Below, one piece after another: positions 1 through 6,210 of a stretch of DNA of 11,585 bases; position 1 is the first letter of the stretch, and the number at the start of each line of letters is the position of its first letter. Below the pieces are notes generated by a model. The model was given only the letters and a program-made list of their open reading frames with translations. It ran no database searches and was not told the origin of the DNA. The translations under genes were made by a program, and so were the position numbers. The stretch is from contig CAZLDQ010000184.1 in assembly GCA_964558295.1 (NCBI GenBank), forward strand, positions 1 through 11,585, given 5' to 3'. The stretch comes from JBDKTH01 sp964558295 (lineage in GTDB: Bacteria > Planctomycetota > Planctomycetia > Pirellulales > Thermoguttaceae).

Positions 1-1
1 G

Positions 2-2266
2 TTGGGAGCCCTGAGCTGTTCCGGCTGCAGCAGTTCCTCGTCCACGCCGCCGGACCAAGCGGCTGCGCAGATACCTCCTGCCCCGCCGGCCGCCCCGCCG
101 CCCCCACCAAAACTCACGGTGAAGCTGGGCGAACTGAAGCCCATTACCCTGGAGCCTGCTGGGACGGCGACGGTCGCGATCAACGTCGAACGTAACACCA
201 AGACGGGACCGATCAAGGTGGAAGCCGCTGGCGCGCCGGACGGTCTCACCATCGCACCGCTGGAGATTCCCGCCGACAAATCGGCCGGTGAATTGACAGT
301 TGCGGCCTCCGAGAAGTTGGGCGACGACGAACTGAAGGCCACCCTGACGGTTAAGATCACGTTGGGAACCGATGTGGCCGAGCGTCCCTTGGAAGTCACG
401 GTCCACAAGGTCAATCGTCCCGCCTTCCTGCCCGTGGCCGACGTACTCCTCGTGCCGGGAAAGGCCGTGGCCGTCGATGTGAAACTGGAACGCAACGGCT
501 ACCAAGGTCCGCTGAAGCTGACCGTTACCGGTTTGCCGGCACAGATCACCGCCCAGGTGGCCGAAATCGCCGCCGACAAAAACGCGGCGAAACTGACGCT
601 CACCGCGGCAGGCAGTGCGCCCGACGGCCGCCATACGGCTCGGCTCGCAGCCACCGTCTATGGCCGGCCCGTAACCGTGGAGATTCCCGTCACCGTCGAT
701 GCAACCCCCTTCCGCGTGCGTGCGTTCAAAGCGGTACGGCTTTCCCCAGGGGAGAAGATTCGCGTTGAACTGCCGATCGAACGCCGCAGCTACCAAGGCC
801 CCGTGCGCATGGAAGTCTCCGGCCTGCCCGAGGGCGTGACAATCGCTCCGGTCACCGTCGCTGCCGGCAAGAACATGGCCACGCTTGAAGTGGTTGCCGC
901 GGCCGACGCCGCAACCGGCGTGCGCACCGCGGAGGTCGTCGCCAAGGGAGGCGATCTGACCCGCAAGGACGTAATGGTCGTACGCGTGTTGCGAGGCGAT
1001 AGTTTCCTCCCGGAGGAACTCGTGGCCGATCCGCAGTTGGGACCGTTGCTGCGGCGTGGATCGTTCGGTGGACGCCTGACGACTAAGAGCAAGCAGGCCC
1101 TGCTCAATGCGTTCGGTGGCACGCCGGAATCGGAAGAGGCCGTGCTCCGCGGGTTGCGTTGGTTGGCCGCCCATCAACAGCAAGACGGTAGTTGGCCGCT
1201 CAATGCCTATGACAAGGACATTCCCGACTGCGACTGCCGCAAGCCGGCAGCAGCCGATGGGGCGAAAGCCGATGCCAAGGATGCGGCGAAAGACCCGGAA
1301 AAAGACGTTCTCAAGAGCGACACCTGCGGCACGGCCTTCGCGCTATTGCCGTTCCTCGGTGCGGGGATCGGACCTCGTCGTTCGCCCGAAGAACCGGCCG
1401 AGCTGAAAGAGTATGAGGAGGTCGTCAAGCGGGGCCTCGAATTCCTCGTCCGCCACCAGGCGGTCAGCAAAGAGGCGACCAAAGACGGCGCCCTGGACAG
1501 CAACATGTACGCCCATGCCGTGTGCACCATCGCTTTGTGCGAAGCCTATGGCCTGTCGGCCTACGGCGAACGGGGCGATGAACGGCTGCGAGTTCCCGCA
1601 CAGCGGGCGATCAAGTTCATCGCCAACACGCAACACAAGGAGGGCGGATGGCGTTACAGCCCCAAGCAGGCCGGCGACATGTCGGCCACCGGCTGGATGT
1701 TCCTCGCCATCCGCAGCGGTCAGTTGGCCGGTATCGCTTTCGAACGCACCCCGATGGTTCGCGCAGAGCGATTCGTCAATTCCTGTGCGGCAGGTCCAGA
1801 AGACGCGAAGCTCTCCCGTTATGCCTATCTGCCCGGCGGCGAGGCCAAGCTCTCGCTCTCCGCGGCTGGCCTGTTGACCCGCCAGTACCTGGGCTGGAAG
1901 AAGGACACCCCCGACCTGGCGGCCGGCTGCAAGTATCTCATGGAAAACTTGCCTCCCGAATCAGGCACAAGCCTCGGCGCGATCTACTATTACTACTACG
2001 CCACCCAAGTCCTGCATCACATGGAAGGCCCGGAGTTTGACCTCTGGAACCAACGGATGCGCGAGCATGTCCTCCGCACCCAAGAGAAAGAGGGGCACCG
2101 GGCCGGCAGTTGGAGTCCCGTTGGAGTTGATTGGGGGAGCAAAGGCGGACGGCTCTACGCCACCTCGCTGGCCCTCATGACGCTTGAGGTCTACTACCGC
2201 CACTTGCCCTTGTATCGCAAGCTCCTCCGCACTAGCGGTGCTAGCGAGGACGACACGCCCCTCTAG
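2..2266 (+). CDS. Ig-like repeat plus prenyltransferase/squalene-oxidase-like toroid surface protein (5' partial)
   Basis: The open frame runs in from the left edge. The TTG at position 2 could be read as a start, but Cys-rich, lipobox-like text (ALSC, SGC) begins at once with no hydrophobic stretch before it, so the true start and signal peptide probably lie outside the window and the product may be a lipoprotein. Numbering from that TTG, residues 20-37 are a Pro/Ala linker. Three related beta-rich repeats of about 95 residues follow (roughly 39-135, 140-232, 235-330), sharing the pattern ER-x-x-Y-x-GP ... GLP-x-x-[IV]T. Residues 375-745 form an alpha-toroid domain of the prenyltransferase/squalene oxidase type, with QDGSW at 394-398, GGWRYSP at 549-555 and GSWSP at 702-706. 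A Lys/Ala/Asp-rich insert (414-438) interrupts it. I see no DxDD cyclase motif, so a scaffold or binding role is more likely than terpene chemistry. The substrate is unknown. Confidence 0.85.
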   Translation: MGALSCSGCSSSSSTPPDQAAAQIPPAPPAAPPPPPKLTVKLGELKPITLEPAGTATVAINVERNTKTGPIKVEAAGAPDGLTIAPLEIPADKSAGELTVAASEKLGDDELKATLTVKITLGTDVAERPLEVTVHKVNRPAFLPVADVLLVPGKAVAVDVKLERNGYQGPLKLTVTGLPAQITAQVAEIAADKNAAKLTLTAAGSAPDGRHTARLAATVYGRPVTVEIPVTVDATPFRVRAFKAVRLSPGEKIRVELPIERRSYQGPVRMEVSGLPEGVTIAPVTVAAGKNMATLEVVAAADAATGVRTAEVVAKGGDLTRKDVMVVRVLRGDSFLPEELVADPQLGPLLRRGSFGGRLTTKSKQALLNAFGGTPESEEAVLRGLRWLAAHQQQDGSWPLNAYDKDIPDCDCRKPAAADGAKADAKDAAKDPEKDVLKSDTCGTAFALLPFLGAGIGPRRSPEEPAELKEYEEVVKRGLEFLVRHQAVSKEATKDGALDSNMYAHAVCTIALCEAYGLSAYGERGDERLRVPAQRAIKFIANTQHKEGGWRYSPKQAGDMSATGWMFLAIRSGQLAGIAFERTPMVRAERFVNSCAAGPEDAKLSRYAYLPGGEAKLSLSAAGLLTRQYLGWKKDTPDLAAGCKYLMENLPPESGTSLGAIYYYYYATQVLHHMEGPEFDLWNQRMREHVLRTQEKEGHRAGSWSPVGVDWGSKGGRLYATSLALMTLEVYYRHLPLYRKLLRTSGASEDDTPL

Positions 2267-2305
2267 CCCCCGCCGTTGGACACCTGGGCGAGCGTTCTTC
2301 CACCT

Positions 2306-2719
2306 TCAACTGGTCTTCAGATCCTTGAGCTTGGTCAAGGCGTGTTGATCGTTCGCTGTATGGAACACCAGCAAGCTCTTGTCTTGCTCGTCTAACGCCG
2401 CCGCATAGAGGTGATGAATATCGATGTCTTCCTTGGCCAGCACTTCGGTCACGCGCCGCAGCATGCCGGGCTTATGGGGCAAGTCCATCAGCAGCACGCT
2501 CTCTTCATGCGGCGAATAGTGAGCAGCTGTCAATGCGTCTTTGGCCCGCAGGTTGTCGTTGGTCACCACACGAATCACACTGTCCTCGCCTTGGACCACG
2601 CCATTGACCGCCAGGATGTCTACGCCCTTTTCGGCGAGCAGTTTGGAGATCTCAAAGAGCAAGCCGATATTGTTGCGGATTTTCAGAACGATCTCTTTGC
2701 CCTGTCTGACTTCCAACAT
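2306..2719 (-). CDS. Tandem ACT-domain protein
   Basis: This 137-residue protein consists almost entirely of two ACT-like domains. The first spans about 9-62, with the loop NNIGLLFEISKLL followed by GVDILAV. The second spans about 75-137, with PHKPGMLRRVTEVLA followed by DIDIHHLY. ACT domains bind amino acids or other small ligands at domain interfaces and usually regulate amino-acid enzymes. No catalytic domain is attached, so this is a stand-alone cytoplasmic sensor or regulatory subunit, and its ligand and partner cannot be read from the sequence. The ATG start is well supported by AAAGGAG (2728-2734), 8 bases upstream. The gene converges on the surface-protein gene with only 39 bases between stops, and is divergent from the WbsX-like gene. 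An acetolactate-synthase small subunit is an alternative, but its characteristic C-terminal region is absent. Confidence 0.85.
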   Translation of the reverse strand: MLEVRQGKEIVLKIRNNIGLLFEISKLLAEKGVDILAVNGVVQGEDSVIRVVTNDNLRAKDALTAAHYSPHEESVLLMDLPHKPGMLRRVTEVLAKEDIDIHHLYAAALDEQDKSLLVFHTANDQHALTKLKDLKTS

Positions 2720-2802
2720 ATGCCACGCTCCTTTCTCAGACTTCCATAAGAATGCACAGGGAGGTATCAGGCAGCGTCTCGACCGCGGGAGAAAGCCACG
2801 GA

Positions 2803-2808
2803 ATTATA
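2803..2808 (-). promoter_or_regulatory. Candidate -10 box for the ACT gene
   Basis: On the minus strand the hexamer is a perfect TATAAT, which would place the transcript start near 2796, about 77 bases before the ATG. No TTGACA-like hexamer stands at 16-18 bases; the best upstream match is TTTCCC at 20 bases. The -10 match alone supports the call. Confidence 0.35.
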
Positions 2809-2935
2809 TGGTCCTGGAAGTGGGGGGCGGGAAACCGGCCTTCAGGCATCCCGGCTGTCTGTCGCTGAAAGGTGGCCGAAGAATAACTTCCGCGTTAAAG
2901 CGACAAATGGAGCGGACTTTGCCGCCGGACGGTCC

Positions 2936-2964
2936 TTGGTTGCCATCCCAAACCATGGTAGACT
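2936..2964 (+). promoter_or_regulatory. Candidate sigma-70-type promoter for the WbsX-like gene
   Basis: TTGGTT (2936-2941) and TAGACT (2959-2964) are separated by 17 bases, with 3/6 and 4/6 matches to the consensus hexamers. Transcription would start near 2971, leaving a leader of about 57 bases. The spacing is ideal but the hexamers are weak. Confidence 0.3.
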
Positions 2965-3027
2965 AGGACACATCAAGTCTCCCGCAAAACACCTGCCTCA
3001 CCCAATCCGCAACTGAGGAGTCCTCCC

Positions 3028-4239
3028 ATGAAGATGAACCCTGTGTGTTGGTTGTTGATCGTTCTGGCGATTCCCTCGCTGGCCTTTGCGGAACAAGGCG
3101 ATGCCAACCCAGCAAAGCCCGCTGCCGACCGCTACATTCCCGAGCCCCAGCCCGTTCACACCGAAGTGCTCATCGGCGCCCATCACTGCCCGCTCTGGGA
3201 TGCCGACAAGCCGCACCTCTGGAATCAGGTCGTCAAACATCCCGAACGAACCCCGGCCTTGGGATTCTATTCTCAAGAAAACCCGGAAATCTCCGACTGG
3301 GAGACGAAATGGGCCGTCGAGCATGGCATCTCGTTCTTCGTCTACTGCTGGTATCGCAACGGCCAGGGCGGCCCGGTCAAGATGCACTTTGGCAGTGCGA
3401 TTCACGACGCGCTGTTCAAGTCGCGCTACGTGTCGAAGATGAAGTTCACGATCATGTGGGAAAACCAGAACCGCGGCCGGGCCGGCGTGGCCAACGAAGC
3501 CGACCTGATGCAAAATCTGCTCCCCTTCTGGATCGACAACTATTTCCGCCATCCCAGTTATCTGAAAATCGACAACAAGCCCCTGTTGTTCATCTATCGC
3601 CCTGAATACCTCGTCCAGGACCTGGGCAGCGAGGCAAATGTTCACAAGGCCTTCGAGCACATGCGCCAGGCTTGCCGTGTGGCCGGTTTTGACGGCCTCT
3701 ATCTGCTCGGCGAATACCGCGGCCTCGACCCCAAACACCTGGAATTGATGAAACGGCTCGGCCTGGATTACACGTTTGCCTACTGCTGGCCCATTCTGAA
3801 CAATCCCACGCCACAACAAGCGATTGCCGCACAGTTGAACTCGATTATCAAAACCCGCGACCTGAAGATCCTTCCGGAGGTCGTCACCGTCTCGCAAGGC
3901 TGGAGCGGTTGGCACGACGAAGGGACCATCTGGAAGATCCCGCCCGCCGAGTACAAGGAACTTCTCACCAAGGCCAAGGCGCTGCTCCGCACCTTCCCCG
4001 CCTCCGAGTTGGGAAGCAAGCTGTTGCTGCTGGACAACTGGAACGAATGGAGCGAGGGGCATTATCTCGCGCCGCACCGAGAGTATGGCTTCGGCTATTT
4101 GGACGCCGTTCGGGAAGTCTTTTCCGACGCCCCCAAGGAGCATGTCGACCTGCTTCCCGCCGACCTGGGCCTGGGCCCCTACGACCAAGCCTACAAAGCC
4201 CATCTCAAGGCCGGTTTCAAACCCAACGCCACCAAGTGA
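3028..4239 (+). CDS. Secreted WbsX / GH99-like glycan-active protein
   Basis: The 403-residue product starts with a clear Sec signal peptide: MKMN, a hydrophobic core over residues 6-20, and a likely cut after AFA (residue 21). The mature part resembles the WbsX family, which is related in fold to GH99 endo-alpha-mannanases. Visible landmarks are AHHCPLWD (51-58), FVYCWYRNG (104-112), HPSYLKIDNKPLLFIYRP (175-192) and NWNEWSEGHYLAP (337-349). The last contains two glutamates (E340, E343) placed like the catalytic acids of this superfamily. It is therefore probably a periplasmic or exported glycoside hydrolase or lectin-like protein acting on a polysaccharide; the substrate is unknown. The start is fixed by GAGGAG (3015-3020), 7 bases upstream. 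It stands alone in its orientation, so it is probably monocistronic. Many WbsX domains are cytoplasmic parts of O-antigen glycosyltransferases; export argues for hydrolysis here. Confidence 0.85.
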   Translation: MKMNPVCWLLIVLAIPSLAFAEQGDANPAKPAADRYIPEPQPVHTEVLIGAHHCPLWDADKPHLWNQVVKHPERTPALGFYSQENPEISDWETKWAVEHGISFFVYCWYRNGQGGPVKMHFGSAIHDALFKSRYVSKMKFTIMWENQNRGRAGVANEADLMQNLLPFWIDNYFRHPSYLKIDNKPLLFIYRPEYLVQDLGSEANVHKAFEHMRQACRVAGFDGLYLLGEYRGLDPKHLELMKRLGLDYTFAYCWPILNNPTPQQAIAAQLNSIIKTRDLKILPEVVTVSQGWSGWHDEGTIWKIPPAEYKELLTKAKALLRTFPASELGSKLLLLDNWNEWSEGHYLAPHREYGFGYLDAVREVFSDAPKEHVDLLPADLGLGPYDQAYKAHLKAGFKPNATK

Positions 4240-4377
4240 CCACCGCTCCGTCGGGAGAAGACGGCCGTAAGATCGGCCTCCACGACGTTACCGATCGGGT
4301 TTGCCGCAGGGCTCAGAATGACCGGCCTGCTGGCGACTGAGTCTGCCGGCGAACCGGTCGCGTGAACCGTCGACACT

Positions 4378-4402
4378 AATCGTGTCGCCTGCCGACACGA
4401 TT
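4378..4402. terminator. Perfect 10-bp hairpin between convergent genes
   Basis: AATCGTGTCG (4378-4387) and CGACACGATT (4393-4402) are exact reverse complements around a 5-base loop. The hairpin lies 139 bases past the WbsX-like stop and 39 bases past the fabF stop, so it could end transcripts from both sides. Neither side has a U-tract, so intrinsic termination is not assured; it may instead be an RNA 3'-end stabiliser. Confidence 0.5.
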
Positions 4403-4441
4403 CGCAACGGTGCTTCTCCCCCTGCCATCGCCCATCATGCC

Positions 4442-5692
4442 CTAGGCTGCCCTGCCGCCACGATAGCCAACGATCAGCGAAGCATTGTGCCCGCCGAAAC
4501 CGAAACTGTTCGACATGGCTGCGGAGAACTTCTTCTCCCGGGCACAATTGGGCACATAGTCCAGGTCGCAAGCCGGATCGGGCGTGTGATAGTTGATCGT
4601 CGGCGGAAGCACTCCCCGCTGAAGGGCCAGGATGCTGATGATCAACTCCACACCGCCGGCCGCTCCGAGCAGGTGGCCGAGTTGACTCTTCGTGCTCGAA
4701 ACGGCCACCTGGCGGGCATGCTCCTGGAAAACGCTCTTGATCGCCAAGGTCTCCGCCTGATCGCCCAGCGGCGTGCTCGTCCCGTGCGCGTTGATGTAGC
4801 CGATGTCCTCGGGATTCAACCGAGCGTCGCGCAACGCAAGCTGCATGGCCAAGGCCGCCCCCACGCCTTCCTTGTGGGGCTGCGTGATATGGTAGCCGTC
4901 CGTGCTTGCTCCGCAGCCGAGCAGTTCCGCATAGATCCGCGCGCCGCGCCGCCTGGCATGTTCCAGCTCTTCCAGCACGAGAATCCCAGCCCCTTCGGCC
5001 ATTACAAACCCATCCCGTTCGGCGTCAAACGGCCGACTCGCCGTGGCAGGGTCGTCGTTCCGTTGGGAAAGGGCCCCCATCGAAGCAAAACCGCTGATCG
5101 CCAGCGGCGTGACCGTCGCTTCCGACCCGCCGGTAATCATCACGTCGGCATCGTCATATTGAATCGTCCGGAAGGCGTCGGCAATCGCATCCGAGGAACT
5201 CGCACAGGCCGTGACGATCGCTCGGCTCGGCCCATGCAACCCATACTCAATGGCCACATGTCCGCTGGCCACGTTCGCCAGCATCTTGGGCACCGTAAAC
5301 GGCGAGACCTTCGAGGGGCCCTTTTCCAGCAACCGCTGATGCTGGGCTTCCAGCTCTTCGAGCCCTCCCATCGCCGATCCGATCATTACGCCGCAACGCA
5401 CCGGGTCTTCTCGCGAAAAATCGATCCCCGCATCGCGCACCGCATCCGTCGTACCCACCAGGGCAAATTGCGTGAATCGGTCCAGCCGTTTCGCATCCTT
5501 GGGTGAGAGATACCCCTCGGCCGACCAGTTACGAATCACCCCGCCAAACCGCACGGGCAGCGAGGTCGTATCCACCCGGTCCAAAAAATCGACCCCGCTC
5601 TCCCCCTGGCAGAGCCGGTCGAACAGCTCTCCCAATTGGCGTCCCAGCGACGTGACCACTCCCATTCCTGTTACCACGACCCGACGTTTCAT
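4442..5692 (-). CDS. fabF: Beta-ketoacyl-ACP synthase II
   Basis: This 416-residue condensing enzyme elongates acyl-ACP with malonyl-ACP in cytoplasmic type II fatty-acid synthesis. The thiolase fold is full length. The catalytic residues fall at the same numbers as in E. coli FabF: nucleophile C163 in TACASSSDAI, H303 in NAHGTSTPLGD, and K335 and H340 in SSTKSQLGHLLGAAG. The C-terminal NSFGFGGHNASL motif (395-406) is intact and the N-terminus MKRRVVVTGMGVVTSLG is typical. The start is supported by AAGAGG (5698-5703), 5 bases upstream. No acpP, fabD, fabG or fabH lies beside it, so it is not in a classical fab cluster here. It could serve bulk lipid synthesis or be an extra copy for a special acyl product; the sequence does not decide. 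Codon use matches its neighbours. Confidence 0.95.
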   Translation of the reverse strand: MKRRVVVTGMGVVTSLGRQLGELFDRLCQGESGVDFLDRVDTTSLPVRFGGVIRNWSAEGYLSPKDAKRLDRFTQFALVGTTDAVRDAGIDFSREDPVRCGVMIGSAMGGLEELEAQHQRLLEKGPSKVSPFTVPKMLANVASGHVAIEYGLHGPSRAIVTACASSSDAIADAFRTIQYDDADVMITGGSEATVTPLAISGFASMGALSQRNDDPATASRPFDAERDGFVMAEGAGILVLEELEHARRRGARIYAELLGCGASTDGYHITQPHKEGVGAALAMQLALRDARLNPEDIGYINAHGTSTPLGDQAETLAIKSVFQEHARQVAVSSTKSQLGHLLGAAGGVELIISILALQRGVLPPTINYHTPDPACDLDYVPNCAREKKFSAAMSNSFGFGGHNASLIVGYRGGRAA

Positions 5693-5817
5693 CGTTGCCT
5701 CTTGATTTCCCTAATGGGGACTACCTTCCATAGGTGGTGGGGCGAGCAAGTGCTTGCACGGATCGGGCGTCGATCACATGAGAAAACGGCAAAGCTCCTC
5801 TGCCCAAACTCCGCCAT

Positions 5818-5845
5818 ATCGTAGCAGAATACGCGGATGGTGCAA
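5818..5845 (-). promoter_or_regulatory. Candidate promoter for fabF
   Basis: On the minus strand TTGCAC (5840-5845) and TACGAT (5818-5823) are 16 bases apart, with 3/6 and 4/6 consensus matches. Transcription would start near 5811, giving a leader of about 118 bases. This is a weak call made from position and spacing. Confidence 0.25.
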
Positions 5846-5898
5846 CCTGGGGGTGGCCAGTTCTTTGCCTCGTAATCGGGGCAGTCGATTGCTAGATT

Positions 5899-5968
5899 CA
5901 AGTACGCAGTACACAGTAGGCAGTACACAGTACGCAGTGGGCGGTGGGCAGTACGCGGGAAGCAGTGA
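5899..5968. repeat. Array of about ten degenerate 7-bp tandem repeats
   Basis: The stretch divides without gaps into heptamers: CAAGTAC, GCAGTAC, ACAGTAG, GCAGTAC, ACAGTAC, GCAGTGG, GCGGTGG, GCAGTAC, GCGGGAA, GCAGTGA. The consensus is GCAGTAC. The left and middle copies are closest to it and the right end is decayed. Because 7 is not a multiple of 3, reading it in any frame gives a 7-residue peptide repeat, which explains odd Tyr/Cys/Leu/Pro-rich open frames on the minus strand; these are not genes. The purine-rich sequence just to the right (to about 6030) looks like further low-complexity text. Confidence 0.85.
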
Positions 5969-6060
5969 TTCTTGGGGAAGGAGGGCTGATGATGGGGAAA
6001 CAGAAGGCCGTAGAGGTGCGGTGGGCAGCAACCGCGCGCCGATCAAACGTTCCCAGCGTC

Positions 6061-6083
6061 AAAATGCCGCAGCAACCTGCTGC
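6061..6083 (-). terminator. Weak terminator-like hairpin downstream of cpaE
   Basis: On the minus strand GCAGCA and TGCTGC form a 6-bp stem (6069-6083) with a 3-base loop, followed after four bases by TTTT (6061-6064). It lies about 127 bases past the cpaE stop. A second, A/T-rich stem TTTCC/GGAAA (6113-6125), directly followed by TTTT, lies closer to the gene. Either could end the cpaE transcript; both stems are short. Confidence 0.3.
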
Positions 6084-6210
6084 CAGCCGGACTGCCGCCC
6101 CCCCACAGAAAATTTCCCTCGGAAAGGAAACACGCCGGTTGACGAACAAGCTGGCAACGCAGGTCCAGAGGCTTGTCGTGCGTAGCGACAGGGCTTGCCC
6201 CGTGATCCCC

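Larger units (their letters stand above)
2720..3027. other. Divergent intergenic region
   Basis: This 308-base spacer separates the ACT gene (leftward) from the WbsX-like gene (rightward). It holds a candidate promoter for each direction and the two Shine-Dalgarno sites. I see no convincing small gene or repeat in it. Two short open frames cross it but begin inside the ACT gene on the opposite strand and have no ribosome binding site. Confidence 0.6.
5693..6210. other. Gene-free spacer between fabF and cpaE
   Basis: This 518-base stretch holds a candidate fabF promoter, a 7-bp tandem repeat array and a weak terminator-like hairpin after cpaE. Open frames cross it on both strands. They either run through the repeat (giving Tyr-Cys-Val-Leu-Pro-Thr style text in reverse) or lack a ribosome binding site, and none resembles a known small protein. 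I looked for an acyl-carrier-protein gene next to fabF and found none. Confidence 0.6.

Noticed and set aside
2323..2340. 6-bp hairpin as terminator of the ACT gene
   Set aside because: It lies inside the coding region near the 3' end, is short, and has no U-tract in the direction of transcription.
2998..4203. A 401-residue open frame on the minus strand
   Set aside because: It is exactly antisense to the WbsX-like gene, which has a signal peptide, ribosome binding site and family motifs.
4382..5506. A 374-residue open frame on the plus strand
   Set aside because: It is antisense to fabF, whose catalytic residues are all in place, and it has no recognisable domain.
5746..5760. Small inverted repeat GCAAG/CTTGC near the fabF leader
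   Set aside because: The stem is 5 bp with a 2-base loop, too small to support as a regulatory element.
5899..5968. Possible CRISPR array
   Set aside because: Units are only 7 bp, contiguous and without spacers, and there are no cas genes.
5774..6149. Short minus-strand frames with Tyr-Cys-Val-Leu-Pro-Thr repeats
   Set aside because: They are translations of the 7-bp repeat array; similar low-complexity peptides are typical annotation artefacts and no ribosome binding site is present.
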